64,000 nt of DNA from Pseudomonas sp. KU26590 (GCF_026153515.1 NZ_CP110644.1:3749501-3813500); one strand, 5' to 3'; positions 35,817-45,260 are shown, counted from the first letter of the stretch. Numbers and translations: made by a program. Notes: generated by a model not told the origin, from the letters alone.

Positions 35817-36317
35817 TCAAACCCTTACAGCAAACAGCCCGCGCCTAAGCAGGTAGTCCGCAAACTGCGTGGCACTGGGCCGATCCGGCGCAGCGGGCAA
35901 CAGTCGGTTACTGGTGCTGCTGGTGGTTGCGTACTCACGCTCGACAGCGCCATCCACCTTCTCCTTAGTCACTGCGCCTTTTCGCTGCTCGATTGGGTCG
36001 ATATCGTCAGCGTGGATCTCTGCAGCCAGTGCCATCTGGCCGCACTTAATCCGGGCTGAGATGTGGTTGTCGGGTTTGATCTCCCGATCCAGCTCGACAC
36101 CGCGCCGAGGCCAGGCCAGCGCCTGATCGCCCGACGTCTTACTACCCTTCCAGCCCATGCCCTCCATCACCAAAGCGGCCCGGCGCAAAAGCGCCTCCTG
36201 TGCAGCCTCCTCCACCGGTAGTGTCACGCCAAACTTTCCAGCGTAGACAACCAGTTCAGCCACCGAGGCATAGCTCTCCGCGTCCGGCAAACCGGCGCCG
36301 TCTTCAATGATGAGCAT
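35817..36317 (-). CDS. Head-tail connector protein (DnaT-like fold)
   Basis: 166 residues from MLIIEDGAGLPDAESYASVAEL, with the ATG overlapping the preceding stop (TGATG). The segments ESYASVAE, RRAALVMEGMGWKGSKTSGDQALAWPRRGV and IKCGQMALAAEI match the DnaT-like/phage connector (gp6-type adaptor) family. It joins portal to tail. A GTG one codon upstream is an alternative. Confidence 0.75.
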   Translation of the reverse strand: MLIIEDGAGLPDAESYASVAELVVYAGKFGVTLPVEEAAQEALLRRAALVMEGMGWKGSKTSGDQALAWPRRGVELDREIKPDNHISARIKCGQMALAAEIHADDIDPIEQRKGAVTKEKVDGAVEREYATTSSTSNRLLPAAPDRPSATQFADYLLRRGLFAVRV

Positions 36318-36667
36318 CACTCCGCCTCAGTCAGCCGTTTTGCTTCCGCATGAGCTAAGTCCTGTGATTCAAACGGGGAGCCGAACGGCTTGCCATCGGC
36401 GTTCACCAGCCACTTGCCATCCGCTACCTCCGCGACCGTGAAAATGCGTTTAAGGGCTGGCTTATTCGCAGCTGCCTTTTTCGGCTTCGCCGTTTTCACG
36501 ATGGCGACCTCGACATTCGCGGTCTTGTACGCTTCAGCCACCGCAGGCCAGTCGCCGATGACCGTCACCTTCGCGACACCGGCTTCTGGCCGTTCAAAGT
36601 ATTCCGGATTGCGGTAGCGCTTGGCGGGGTCGAAGTTTGATTTTTGTGAGGTGTAAACGAGTTCCAT
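36317..36667 (-). CDS. Small head-region protein
   Basis: 116 residues from MELVYTSQKSNFDPAKRYRNPEYFERPEAG. Basic Lys/Ala-rich middle (IVKTAKPKKAAANKPALKRIF) and a C-terminal KWLVNADGKPFGSPFESQDLA. No named domain. It lies directly downstream of the major capsid gene, where decoration or connector proteins occur. Confidence 0.65.
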   Translation of the reverse strand: MELVYTSQKSNFDPAKRYRNPEYFERPEAGVAKVTVIGDWPAVAEAYKTANVEVAIVKTAKPKKAAANKPALKRIFTVAEVADGKWLVNADGKPFGSPFESQDLAHAEAKRLTEAE

Positions 36668-36709
36668 GACGCGCTCCAATGCGGCTCGTCAGAGCCGCCT
36701 GTTGATGGC

Positions 36710-37675
36710 TTATTCGCCTTCGCCTGTTGCAGGGACGGACAGATCGATGAGGACGCCAGCCGTGACCTTGTCGCTGGTCGCGTACTTGCTCCAGTTGGCG
36801 CCGCTGCCGACTGACGCCAGATTCGGGTTCACCCCGCCGGTGGCGTCTTTCCAGCTGTAACCCAGCAGATCGAGGTTGAAGGTGCCTTCAGCGCGGAAGC
36901 CCATCGCCAGGTTTTCCTGATTGTCGATGTTGTACGAGCGGAAGCCAGGCGCCTGGGATTCGGTGATCTTGATCGCCCCAGCCTGCAAGCCAAAGATGGT
37001 TTCGGCCGGGATGGTGTCGGACACCAGAACGGGCTTGCCCATGGTCCCCGGCTGGCCGCCGTAGATGACCACGCCCGCCTCTTCGTACACCTTCTCGGTG
37101 ATGGCCTGGTCGACCATGTCGAAGTAGGTCGCCGAGTCCATCGTCCACAGCGCGATGCGGCCGAAACGGTCACCGAATTTACGCATGCCTTTGGTGAGCG
37201 CTTTTTTGCCGTCCGTTGCGAAGCTGGCCGAGGCGACCATGTTGGGGTTTGAGCCGATGGCGGCTTTCAGCGCGGCCATGGCGTACTGGATGTAGCCTTC
37301 CAGCACCGCGTCGGCGTAGTCCTGGCCGACCAGCTCCGAGAACTCTTCCGGCGAACGAGCCCGGCGCTTGAATGCCTCTTCAGTGGTCTCGTAAGGGCCA
37401 TATTTGAAAGGGACTTTCACGCCGACGACTTCGCCGGAACCAATCTTCTGGCTGGCGACCGCCGCAGTCGAGTTCACATCACGGTGCGCGATGGCGCCGC
37501 CGAGTTTGTAGAACGCGCGCTTGCGCAGATCGCCCTCGATCAGCTCATTGTCGAGCACCAGCGCTCCGTTGGAAGATGCGTTGAACACATCGATGACATC
37601 CTGAATGCGCTCCAGGTACGCGGTTTGAGCAAGGTCGTTGTAAACGATCATGTCCGTGTTGACGGTGGTCGCCAT
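36710..37675 (-). CDS. Major capsid protein
   Basis: 321 residues (MATTVNTDMIVYNDLAQTAYLERIQDVIDVFNASSNGALVL...). The motif YKLGGAIAHRDVNSTAAVASQKIGSGEVVGVKVPFKYGPYETTEEAF and the late PVLVSDTIPAETIFGLQAGAIKI are typical of a capsid family seen in many Pseudomonas prophages. It follows the scaffold gene, as expected. It assembles the icosahedral head. Confidence 0.85.
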   Translation of the reverse strand: MATTVNTDMIVYNDLAQTAYLERIQDVIDVFNASSNGALVLDNELIEGDLRKRAFYKLGGAIAHRDVNSTAAVASQKIGSGEVVGVKVPFKYGPYETTEEAFKRRARSPEEFSELVGQDYADAVLEGYIQYAMAALKAAIGSNPNMVASASFATDGKKALTKGMRKFGDRFGRIALWTMDSATYFDMVDQAITEKVYEEAGVVIYGGQPGTMGKPVLVSDTIPAETIFGLQAGAIKITESQAPGFRSYNIDNQENLAMGFRAEGTFNLDLLGYSWKDATGGVNPNLASVGSGANWSKYATSDKVTAGVLIDLSVPATGEGE

Positions 37676-37685
37676 GGGTTACTCC

Positions 37686-38402
37686 CTATTTGGGCAATTT
37701 GAGGTAGGCGTCCTGCCCGTGCGCGGTGATGTATTCACGCTTGGCGACGGAGGACATTTCGGAACGTTTTAGCGCGGCCCCGCCGACGACTTTTGCACCG
37801 GCAGCCCCGCCGCCCGATGCCTTGCTACCTGCGATCAGTGGCGCAAACGCAGGGTTATTTGCGAGCTCGGCTTTCAGCTCGTCCAGGGTGGAGGCCGAAA
37901 GCTTGCCCTGCTTGTCCAGAACAACCACGACCGGCTTACCGTCGCGCTGCTCGACGCTCAGGCGGCGTTCGATGTGAGGCAACAGCGCTTCCGCACTGCC
38001 GGGGATCGCCAACGTTGCAGCGATGTCGGTCGCCGTGCGGCCCACGGTCAGATCCCTGATCTGGCCTTGCAAGCCGGTACGTTCCTGCTCCAGTTGGCCA
38101 CCAAGTTCGGCCTGGAGGCGGTCGTATTTTTCCGACCAGGACTTTTCGAGTTCTTCGACGTTGCCGGACTTGCGCGCTGCTTCTTCGCGTTCCAGACGTG
38201 CTGCCTCTTCGGCATCCTTTCGGGCTTTCTCGGCGGCTTTCTTCTCGCCGAGCAGCTCATCGACCTTGGCTTTCAGGCCAGAAACGTCTTCCTGTTGCGG
38301 CAAGCCTTCAATACCCAGCACGAATTTGCCGTCTTTTTCGGTGTACAGGGCGCTCACGGAATCGTCGACGCCGTCAAGGGTGTCCAGTTGGAACTTCAGC
38401 AT
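37686..38402 (-). CDS. Capsid scaffolding protein
   Basis: 238 residues from MLKFQLDTLDGVDDSVSALYTEKDGKFVLGIEGLP. A long charged coiled coil (ELLGEKKAAEKARKDAEEAARLEREEAARKSG) precedes a conserved C-terminal capsid-binding part (AALKRSEMSSVAKREYITAHGQDAYLKLPK). Coiled-coil scaffold upstream of the capsid gene is the normal layout. GGGAGA precedes the start. Confidence 0.82.
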   Translation of the reverse strand: MLKFQLDTLDGVDDSVSALYTEKDGKFVLGIEGLPQQEDVSGLKAKVDELLGEKKAAEKARKDAEEAARLEREEAARKSGNVEELEKSWSEKYDRLQAELGGQLEQERTGLQGQIRDLTVGRTATDIAATLAIPGSAEALLPHIERRLSVEQRDGKPVVVVLDKQGKLSASTLDELKAELANNPAFAPLIAGSKASGGGAAGAKVVGGAALKRSEMSSVAKREYITAHGQDAYLKLPK

Positions 38403-38507
38403 TGGTTGTCTCCCAGAGACGAGAATGCAGGCCCTGCCTGCGGGGGTGTGGACAATCAAAAAAAATGGTGAGAATGCGCTTCGCGTTAGCTGACACAGGA
38501 AGGGTAA

Positions 38508-39050
38508 ATGCCTAGCAACGAAGTTATGGAATCGAAGAAACTTGAAGTAAGTAGTGCAATCGCTATTGCAGCGCTAACAGGAGCGCTCACTCTCGCGGGC
38601 GTGATGAGTACAAGCCTAGTCGGATGGATTTCTTCAAATCAAACAGCAAAACTATCAGAGCGCGCTGCAAAACTGGCAGAGCGGCAGGCATGCGTTACCC
38701 GGATCGACCTACAGGAGCAGAATTTGCGCGCCAAAGCTGATATTTTTTTGAGTGCGTTAGGTAGTTACCTAGCCATTGATGGGCACAAAATACCAAAAGA
38801 CGAAGTGAAAGACTCGCGACTTGATGAACTGTTGAAAGCTGGGTATGCGTTCAGCGCTTACGCCCCTTCTGGAGTTTCAGAAACGACTCAAAAAATGGTA
38901 GTCCGCCTGAAAAACAGCGCAGCCCAGACGGACGCCGCGAAAATAAATGAATACAACAACGCGGTTTTTGAAAGCTACAAACAATGGAACCTTGACTTTC
39001 AAGAGTCATTGAAAGCATCCGACATATCCCGAAGCAAGTGCTCCTTATAG
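38508..39050 (+). CDS. Membrane-anchored moron on the opposite strand
   Basis: 180 residues with AGGAAGGG before the ATG. An N-terminal hydrophobic segment (AIAIAALTGALTLAGVMSTSLVGWI) is followed by a helical soluble domain. It is convergent with the MuF-like gene and overlaps its 3' end by six bases. The region is AT-richer than the flanking head genes, so it was probably acquired separately. Function unknown; a lysogenic conversion role is a guess. Confidence 0.65.
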   Translation: MPSNEVMESKKLEVSSAIAIAALTGALTLAGVMSTSLVGWISSNQTAKLSERAAKLAERQACVTRIDLQEQNLRAKADIFLSALGSYLAIDGHKIPKDEVKDSRLDELLKAGYAFSAYAPSGVSETTQKMVVRLKNSAAQTDAAKINEYNNAVFESYKQWNLDFQESLKASDISRSKCSL

Positions 39051-40130
39051 CGCAGCCAGATGAAAAGCTAATGGTTCCAACGCCTTCATTTGCTCAAGGG
39101 TCAGTGGTGCGAAATTGCGGTGGAGCTGCAGTTCGGAGAATTGCTCGACGCTGAGTCCGCCGTCGCGGAGCAGCTTTGCTCGCACCGGGCCGATGGCCTT
39201 GTCCTGAAACGCCGCCGGCTGCAGCACCAACCATTCGTAATAACTGAGATCAGCCCTGACCTGCTGCGCACCACCGTCACCGACCGAGGCCCGCGTGCCG
39301 TGCTTTGAAAGCAACGCACTGAATCGGGTGATCGCCACCACCGTCGAACGACAATTGATGTGAATCGGGGGCCGAGGCCCCTCCGCCAGTTTGAAGCGTC
39401 GGCCATCCAGCGTCCTGCACTGGGCGGTGGTCTTCGAGTCCAGAGTGCTGACCCACTCCACTGCCAGCACCACGTCGCTATTTGCCTTCAGCGTCTCCAT
39501 CCGTGCCTGGGTGGCGACGTGCTGGACCGCCGTGCGGACAACCGAGCCGGCATTGCGATGGGTCGTGGCGAGGATGCCGTCGTTGTAGTTGAGCGCCTTG
39601 GTCCCGCGGATGTTTTTAATGATCTGGAAGTTGGTCTGGCCTTCGAAAAAGCTCTGCCTGATAGCGCCGGTGAGGCGTTGCCTTTCGGTTGAAGTGAAGC
39701 CCTCGATAAACGAGTTGAGCAGCCTGCCGCCGTCCGCACCGCGCACGCTCAGCGGGTTGGTGAGAATGGCCGCGCGGATGGCCACAGTGCCGGGCAACGC
39801 TGCGTCGAACGTGATGCTGGGCGGCGCAGCCCTTGTCAGGCTGGTCGCTTCAAATTTTGCCTCGTAGTTGGCGATGTCCACCAAGTCGAGATGGAGCTGC
39901 TCGCTGAACCGTCCGAAGATGCCGAGTAACAGGCTGTCGACTTCCTTCAACAGACGTTCAAGGCGTGCTGCCGTGTACTCAGTGAGATCGGCCTTGCCCA
40001 GGCGGTCGCGGAGACTGCGGTCGATCTCTCTCAGAAATGGTGCAAACTTTTCAACCTCGCCCGACTTCAGCTGCTCCAGGAAGACCGCGTGCCGCAGGGT
40101 CGCATCAAGGATCGCTTGGTTGGCGGCCAT
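39045..40130 (-). CDS. MuF/SPP1 gp7-like minor head protein
   Basis: 361 residues. The C-terminal MuF domain shows EWVSTLDSKTTAQCRTLDGRRFKL and PPIHINCRSTVVAI. The N-terminal half is helical. These proteins ride with the portal inside the capsid and help DNA ejection. Its start overlaps the portal gene by 26 bases. Confidence 0.85.
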   Translation of the reverse strand: MAANQAILDATLRHAVFLEQLKSGEVEKFAPFLREIDRSLRDRLGKADLTEYTAARLERLLKEVDSLLLGIFGRFSEQLHLDLVDIANYEAKFEATSLTRAAPPSITFDAALPGTVAIRAAILTNPLSVRGADGGRLLNSFIEGFTSTERQRLTGAIRQSFFEGQTNFQIIKNIRGTKALNYNDGILATTHRNAGSVVRTAVQHVATQARMETLKANSDVVLAVEWVSTLDSKTTAQCRTLDGRRFKLAEGPRPPIHINCRSTVVAITRFSALLSKHGTRASVGDGGAQQVRADLSYYEWLVLQPAAFQDKAIGPVRAKLLRDGGLSVEQFSELQLHRNFAPLTLEQMKALEPLAFHLAAL

Positions 40131-41571
40131 CAGGTTTCACCCCTGTCTCATCATCCAGATTCAGGCTAGTGGCGTCCGCCTGCAGTTCGTCGCGGATCAG
40201 GTCGTCATCCTTCTCCGGGTTGATGACACCGCGATCACGCAGGTACTGCCAGAAGTCGGTCACCGGCAGACGGCCGCCCTGCACGGCGTTGAACAACCCG
40301 GCCATGATGTTGGCGTCGAGGCTGATCTGGGTGAAATCCTGATTCAATTTGTACTCGGCTTCGCCGGACGCACCGGTGAACTCGACCATCCATGCCAGGC
40401 ACTGCGTGTAACCCTCACTGACGTTGTTGACCACGAGCGAGAGGACGCTGTGTTCGGCGGCACTGTCGCTGTCGGCCTGGGTGGCGGTCTTTACCGCGCT
40501 GCCACGCTCGATCAGTCGCGCGCCGAGGGCGACGAGCTGCTCCTCCTTGGCGTCCATGGCCTCCTTGATCATGGTGTTGGCCTGGGCCTGCAAAATGCCC
40601 GCCGTGCCATTCGCCGGCAGTGGCAGGATCGCCCGGGAGCCGAAGTAGATACCCTTCTCCTCCAGCAGCTTGACCCACTGCTCATCCAGCCCGGCCATGA
40701 ACACTTGCGGCTGGCCCATCAGGAACGCCGCGTCCTCGTAGTCGGCGCTGTTGCGGTAGTGACCGATGTTGACCTCGGCCATGTCGTACAGCGGCGAGTC
40801 GTCGATGCTGGTGTCGTTGTTTTCGCTTCCGAGGAACTGGAACGGGATCACCGTCCACGGCAAGCCTGCGCCATTCAGCGGCGCGAAGGGCGGCGTGACC
40901 AGCTCGGTTGTCGATTTCCCCTGCTGCCAGATCTCCTGCGTGTAGATACCCGCCGCGTCGAGCCGGAGCACGCGGTATTGGGTCACCTGCTCGCTGCCGA
41001 AGCCATCTTCAGTGTCGACATCTACGGTCTCGCGCAGCACCACAAGACTCAGCAGATGCTGACCGCCTACACGACGGGTCTTCCAGTTGCGAATCGCCTC
41101 GGCCGGGTAGCTGCTGACGCTCGATCGGGCGCGGCCGGCGATTTCGTCGGCCCGGCTGACGGTGCCAGCCTCGACAGCGGCGTAGTCCACCAACAGGCCA
41201 TGGCGTCCCACCTCCAGCAGATGCCCGATCACCGACTGGGACTGCTGGTAGATGCTGACGCCCTGCCCGTCGATATCCCGGGAAACGTAGTCGAGCGCGC
41301 CCGGCAGGGTCAGCGTTGGCCACGTCCGGAATACGGCGCCGACCAGGCTGTGTTTGGTGCGGCCGGTGGCGTTGAAGAACACCGCGCGCGCCTTGTAGCC
41401 CTTGTACCGCTCCTTGTTCTCGTCGCTGAGGTCGTGGGCGTTGGGCTTGGGCAGATACAGCTCGCCAGCCGCCTTAATGGTTTCCGAGCCTTTGCACACG
41501 TCACGCACCAGCCGCCAGCGGCTCTTCGCCGCGTCGTACTCCGGGCGAGTGAAGGTGACGTCGTTAGCCAT
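40105..41571 (-). CDS. Portal protein (DUF4055 family)
   Basis: 488 residues (MANDVTFTRPEYDAAKSRWRLVRDVCKGSETIKAAG...). Motifs VSIYQQSQSVIGHLLEVGRHGLLVDY, NIGHYRNSADYEDAAFLMGQPQVFMAG and the C-terminal EYKLNQDFTQISLDANIMAGLFNAVQGGRLPVTDFWQYLRDRGVI are those of the DUF4055 portal group. The portal forms the dodecameric DNA gate. ATGA coupling to the terminase gene. Confidence 0.87.
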   Translation of the reverse strand: MANDVTFTRPEYDAAKSRWRLVRDVCKGSETIKAAGELYLPKPNAHDLSDENKERYKGYKARAVFFNATGRTKHSLVGAVFRTWPTLTLPGALDYVSRDIDGQGVSIYQQSQSVIGHLLEVGRHGLLVDYAAVEAGTVSRADEIAGRARSSVSSYPAEAIRNWKTRRVGGQHLLSLVVLRETVDVDTEDGFGSEQVTQYRVLRLDAAGIYTQEIWQQGKSTTELVTPPFAPLNGAGLPWTVIPFQFLGSENNDTSIDDSPLYDMAEVNIGHYRNSADYEDAAFLMGQPQVFMAGLDEQWVKLLEEKGIYFGSRAILPLPANGTAGILQAQANTMIKEAMDAKEEQLVALGARLIERGSAVKTATQADSDSAAEHSVLSLVVNNVSEGYTQCLAWMVEFTGASGEAEYKLNQDFTQISLDANIMAGLFNAVQGGRLPVTDFWQYLRDRGVINPEKDDDLIRDELQADATSLNLDDETGVKPDGRQPSDP

Positions 41572-42872
41572 CAGCGTGCGAACCCCATGTTCAAGGTGGT
41601 GACCGGTTTAATGATCGGGAAGTCTTTGTGAATGAAGTAGCCGCCCGCGTCGTTCGCGTGGTCGTTGCCCTGGCTCTTATCGGGTTCGCCGTTTGGCGCC
41701 CAGATCTGCTGCTCAAGGCCATCGGCGTACGTCGGGCACGTGAAGGGGTTGACCTGGTAACGACGCTCGCCCTGGGCGTTGCAGAACATGGCGTTCATCG
41801 CGTTGATGCGGTCCTTCACCGGCGGGTTAGCGGCCGGCGCGATGACCGTGAACCCCGCCTGCTTGAGCATGGCGATATCGGTGAGGCTGGCGTTCACCGA
41901 CTTGCGCGAGTCGCCCGACGCGTCCGGGTAAATCCGAATCTCACAGGTCTTTTCAAACGTGTTGCCGTTGTACCGCCAGTACCGCTCCTTGATGCGCTTG
42001 ATCATGTCCGGCGTGTCGTAACCGTTGGTGAACTCGTCGACCGCGCGGGGCATGCCCTGATCGCGCTTCACGTGGGTGATCGCTGCCATCTTGCCAACGT
42101 TGAAGTCCATGCCGATGAACAGCGGCTCGCCCGCCTGGACCGTGTCGAAGCATTGGTTCAGCTTGCGGTCGTACGCGTGGTAGATCGACCCGGACGTCAG
42201 GTTGACGAACTGACCGTTCAGATAGGCCCGGATCAACTGCTCCGGGTAGGACTCCATCAACGACGGGATGTAGTCGTCGGGCAGGTTCAGCTCGTTGTCG
42301 AACGTGCTCGCCTGCACCAGGCCGTACATACCGGTCAACGCCGGTTTCTCCCGCAGCTGTTTGACGAACTGCTGGAACACGAACTTGAAGCCTTCCGGCG
42401 TCGTTGTGACGTCGACGCCGTTCTTCAGGCCGGGGACGTTGTAGCGCATCCGCGCAATGATCTTGCGCCAGGCATGCTGCGCCTTGAGGGACGGCAGCAC
42501 ATCGAGCTCATCGACCAGCGCGTGCCCGATCTTGAAGCCGACGATGGTTTGCGGCTTCTCCATCGACCGGCAGATCGTCGTGCTGCGGTACTGCCTGCCG
42601 CTATAGAAATCGACCTCTTTGTCGCTTTCCTTGGTCCGGACCTTCAGACCCCAGTCGTAGGCCACTTCCTCGATGGTCGGAAAGAAGATGTCGCGGATCT
42701 GCGGGTACGTCGGGGCGAAGTAGCCGGAGTTGATGCCCGGCCATTCCCATACGTGCTTGCACAGCGCCGCGCAGCCCACCCACGTCTTGCCAGAACCGAA
42801 CCCTGCGACGAATCCACGGAACTTGTGCGGCAGTTGCAGAAAGTCAGCCTGGGGAACGTTCAGGCTCGGCAT
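41571..42872 (-). CDS. Terminase large subunit
   Basis: 433 residues from MPSLNVPQADFLQLP. Walker A-like FVAGFGSGKTW, Walker B-like GHALVDELDVLP, and the C-terminal nuclease with GMDFNVGKMAAITHV, IYPDASGDSRKSVNAS and QGNDHANDAGGYFIHKDFP. It packages DNA into the prohead and cuts it. A short upstream TTG extension is possible. It overlaps the small subunit gene by 29 bases. Confidence 0.9.
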   Translation of the reverse strand: MPSLNVPQADFLQLPHKFRGFVAGFGSGKTWVGCAALCKHVWEWPGINSGYFAPTYPQIRDIFFPTIEEVAYDWGLKVRTKESDKEVDFYSGRQYRSTTICRSMEKPQTIVGFKIGHALVDELDVLPSLKAQHAWRKIIARMRYNVPGLKNGVDVTTTPEGFKFVFQQFVKQLREKPALTGMYGLVQASTFDNELNLPDDYIPSLMESYPEQLIRAYLNGQFVNLTSGSIYHAYDRKLNQCFDTVQAGEPLFIGMDFNVGKMAAITHVKRDQGMPRAVDEFTNGYDTPDMIKRIKERYWRYNGNTFEKTCEIRIYPDASGDSRKSVNASLTDIAMLKQAGFTVIAPAANPPVKDRINAMNAMFCNAQGERRYQVNPFTCPTYADGLEQQIWAPNGEPDKSQGNDHANDAGGYFIHKDFPIIKPVTTLNMGFAR

Positions 42873-43320
42873 CCCGCTTCCTCGCGTCAATCACATGAAC
42901 CGACACCGCGGTTGGGACAACGGGCTCATCGTCTGCATCGGCCTTCTTCTGCCGATTGACGTACATGTCGCCCGCTTCTTTGGCTGCCTGCTCAAGGATC
43001 TGCATGGCGAGCCCGATGTTTTTCGTCTTCTCGGCGCGCTCGACGAACCTGTTCATGGCGCGCAGGCGATACGCGCGATTGGCGATCGGGATATCGGCAG
43101 TCTCTTCGCGGAACCTCTTGCGGGTGTCCTCAAACAGCGTGACCCAGCGCTTGGCCAGATCTCGTCCGGCACGCTTGGTCGGGTCATGTGCTTCGCACTT
43201 CTGCCGGGGCACTTCAATGCCGAATTCTTCTCGGACGGCGGCTGATACCTGCGAGGGGGTGTCGAAGCACGCCAGGGCCTGAACGATAAAGGCCTTCACC
43301 TCGTTGTTCAGGGTGGCCAT
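42844..43320 (-). CDS. Terminase small subunit (DUF2280-like)
   Basis: 158 residues. The N terminus VKAFIVQALACFDTPSQVSAAVREEFGIEVPRQKCEAHDPTKRAG is a DNA-recognising helical domain of the DUF2280 terminase group; the rest is helical. It binds the packaging site, which for such phages often lies nearby. Confidence 0.85.
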   Translation of the reverse strand: MATLNNEVKAFIVQALACFDTPSQVSAAVREEFGIEVPRQKCEAHDPTKRAGRDLAKRWVTLFEDTRKRFREETADIPIANRAYRLRAMNRFVERAEKTKNIGLAMQILEQAAKEAGDMYVNRQKKADADDEPVVPTAVSVHVIDARKRDAEPERSPG

Positions 43321-43351
43321 AGGCTGGATTCCGTCTGGGGTCTGTCAGGGG

Positions 43352-43975
43352 TCAGGCAGACTTGAGTAGACAGGTTCCGCAGGCCCTCGAAATATTCAGT
43401 TTGCCCACCTCGGCGGGTTTGTTTGCTGCATCGACCAGAGCCTGAACCTCGGCGCTCGCGCCATACCGGCGGACCACACCGACGAACTCTTCGACGTCGT
43501 GGCCCTGGAGTTTCAGCTTGGGTCCGCCTTCCTGGGTGAATGCAGGCTGGCCGTATTTGTCGGTGGCGTGAGCCAGGTGATAGAGCTCGTGCTCGATCAA
43601 GGCGCAGAACTCGGAGTCACTGCACGTCGAGCAGTAATCAGCAGCCAGAGTGATGATGAAGGCCGGCACATCGCCAAACCAGTCACGCATCTGTTGCTCC
43701 ATGCGTGCCTTCTGCCAACCACCGGCGCGGAAGGCCACTTGCTCGGCCTGGCCCAGTACGCGACGACCTGCCTTTTCGAAGCTGGACGATGCCCACATGA
43801 CGGCGATGTCAGCATCGATGAGGTGGGCGTGGTCGGGGTTGTGGATGCTGCCGGTGTCGGCGAGGATTTCGGTTTGGACCCATGGCCAGACCTCGGGAGC
43901 GGGCGCGAGACAGGTGGGACTGTCGGAATAGCCCGACAGTGCCAGTAGAGATATTGGAGGATTGGGTCTAGCCAT
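43352..43975 (-). CDS. Putative phage metallopeptidase
   Basis: 207 residues. The zinc motif is in CALIEHELYHLAHA (HExxH), preceded by ITLAADYCSTCS, and followed by HDVEEFVGVVRRYG, the layout of the putative phage metallopeptidase family found next to terminase genes in Pseudomonas and Burkholderia phages. The substrate is unknown. Confidence 0.78.
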   Translation of the reverse strand: MARPNPPISLLALSGYSDSPTCLAPAPEVWPWVQTEILADTGSIHNPDHAHLIDADIAVMWASSSFEKAGRRVLGQAEQVAFRAGGWQKARMEQQMRDWFGDVPAFIITLAADYCSTCSDSEFCALIEHELYHLAHATDKYGQPAFTQEGGPKLKLQGHDVEEFVGVVRRYGASAEVQALVDAANKPAEVGKLNISRACGTCLLKSA

Positions 43976-44094
43976 TCTGCACCTCGCCCTTGAAATGATG
44001 ACCGAATGCCACCATATTGTCCCCGCTGGCCAAGGAGGGCTCTAGTGTCATGGCGCTCGTTGGTCGGTTTTCCCTAAATCAACGAGTGATCCAA

Positions 44095-44325
44095 ATGGCT
44101 ATCAAATGTATTGACCCGGCATTCTTAATAAGCGTTGTCAGGCAGAAACACCCAGATGTCGCAGAGAAGCATCCTACTGGAACACAGCATCAGTTCACGT
44201 TCAGTTGCGGTCTGGTGATGAATGTTTTCACTAACGGCTCTGTGAATTTTCAAGGCAATAGCCACGAAAGCCGCACCGCTTTCGACATCGTCGCCGTTAT
44301 TGACATGATCAACCGACCTGCTTGA
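44095..44325 (+). CDS. Small protein on the opposite strand, function unknown
   Basis: 76 residues from MAIKCIDPAFLISVVRQKHPDVAEK; upstream in-frame ATGs at 44017 and 44050 would lengthen it. It is compact alpha/beta in look (FSCGLVMNVFTNGSVNFQGN, then a helix). It lies convergent-free between the metallopeptidase and holin genes and is probably a moron. No ribosome site is strong, so the start is uncertain. Confidence 0.5.
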   Translation: MAIKCIDPAFLISVVRQKHPDVAEKHPTGTQHQFTFSCGLVMNVFTNGSVNFQGNSHESRTAFDIVAVIDMINRPA

Positions 44326-44583
44326 TCTGAAAGTGCCGCACTGATCATGCGGCACACCCGCCCCGACTACCCGTCAACCATCCCTCGTTAACGCCGTTGC
44401 TACCGCCCAACGAAATGCTGGCCCGTGCCAATGTCGTCAAGATTCGACTCATTTTGCTGGCGTTCCCGTTGACCGATTTGGGCGCGCTGGTTACATATCG
44501 GCGTTCTGGATTCATCGCCATGGCGATTCTCAACATGAGTGACGGATAAAATCGCGCGCACCTTGTACAGCGCCCATTCAAAT
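44326..44583. other. Gap between the small moron and the holin gene
   Basis: A minus-strand frame of about 80 codons spans most of it, but composition and missing ribosome site give no support for a gene. Nothing else is recognised. Confidence 0.4.
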
Positions 44584-44934
44584 TCAATGACGACGGCCGA
44601 CTTGCTTAGGCTGGCTGCCGAGGTGCCTGCCCCGGAGGCCGTGCTTAAAACCCAGCTTCAAACACATCCAACACTTCACTCCCTGCCAGTACGTGACCAT
44701 GAACACATGGCGCATCCCAGCCAGACAAAGGGACACGTGAAACGTCAGCCCGGCATTCGTCGCGCCGATGAACAATGTCTGGTTGCGCGTCATCACAATA
44801 AATCCGCTGATGGCGATCGCCGAATAGATGATCTTGCCGATGATCCCGTCGCGCACCTTTCCGCTCAGCACGCACCAGGTGGCCCACAGCGCGATTAGCC
44901 CGCACGCGATGGAGTTGATCATTTCCAGGTTCAT
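44584..44934 (-). CDS. Holin-like membrane protein 2
   Basis: 116 residues with three hydrophobic segments (INSIACGLIALWATWCVLSG, IIGKIIYSAIAISGFIVMT, LFIGATNAGLTFHVSLCLAGM) and a basic tail. Overlapping ATGA with another holin-like gene. Two small membrane proteins in tandem before the terminase suggest a holin pair, or holin and antiholin. Confidence 0.7.
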   Translation of the reverse strand: MNLEMINSIACGLIALWATWCVLSGKVRDGIIGKIIYSAIAISGFIVMTRNQTLFIGATNAGLTFHVSLCLAGMRHVFMVTYWQGVKCWMCLKLGFKHGLRGRHLGSQPKQVGRRH

Positions 44935-45260
44935 GGTGGATTACCTCCCCCAAACCGCTGACGAATCAGCGCCCAAAGGTCAGCGGCTTTGATGGCTCGG
45001 TTGGTGGCGGCCATCAGCGACCCGCCGAACGCGCCGAGCAGAAACGCGACGCCCGCTACATCGCTGGGGTCGACGACGCTGAGCTGGTCGCACACGATAC
45101 TGGTGAGGTAAAACGCGCAGGCAATCCCGGTGACGAGAAAGATCACCCACGACCACAGATCCTTGAGGTCGTCCTTGTGCCACCAGCTGGCGACGATTGC
45201 CCCCATCAGACCTGCAATAAGCCAGTCGAGCTTGTCGAGCAGGCGGTGAAATAACTCCAT
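44931..45260 (-). CDS. Holin-like membrane protein 1
   Basis: 109 residues. Three membrane segments (WLIAGLMGAIVASWW, WVIFLVTGIACAFYLTSIVC, GVAFLLGAFGGSLMAA) with charged termini fit a class I holin. It would open the inner membrane to the endolysin encoded nearly 28 kb away. Its start faces the divergent periplasmic moron; the gap should hold a promoter. Confidence 0.75.
   Translation of the reverse strand: MELFHRLLDKLDWLIAGLMGAIVASWWHKDDLKDLWSWVIFLVTGIACAFYLTSIVCDQLSVVDPSDVAGVAFLLGAFGGSLMAATNRAIKAADLWALIRQRFGGGNPP

Noticed and set aside
35587..35856. Plus-strand frame of 89 codons in the connector region
   Set aside because: It lies antisense to the frameshifted small gene and the connector gene, has no ribosome site and no family resemblance.
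44345..44587. Minus-strand frame of 80 codons between the small moron and holin genes
   Set aside because: No ribosome site, odd composition, and a competing frame is equally open; recorded only as a gap.
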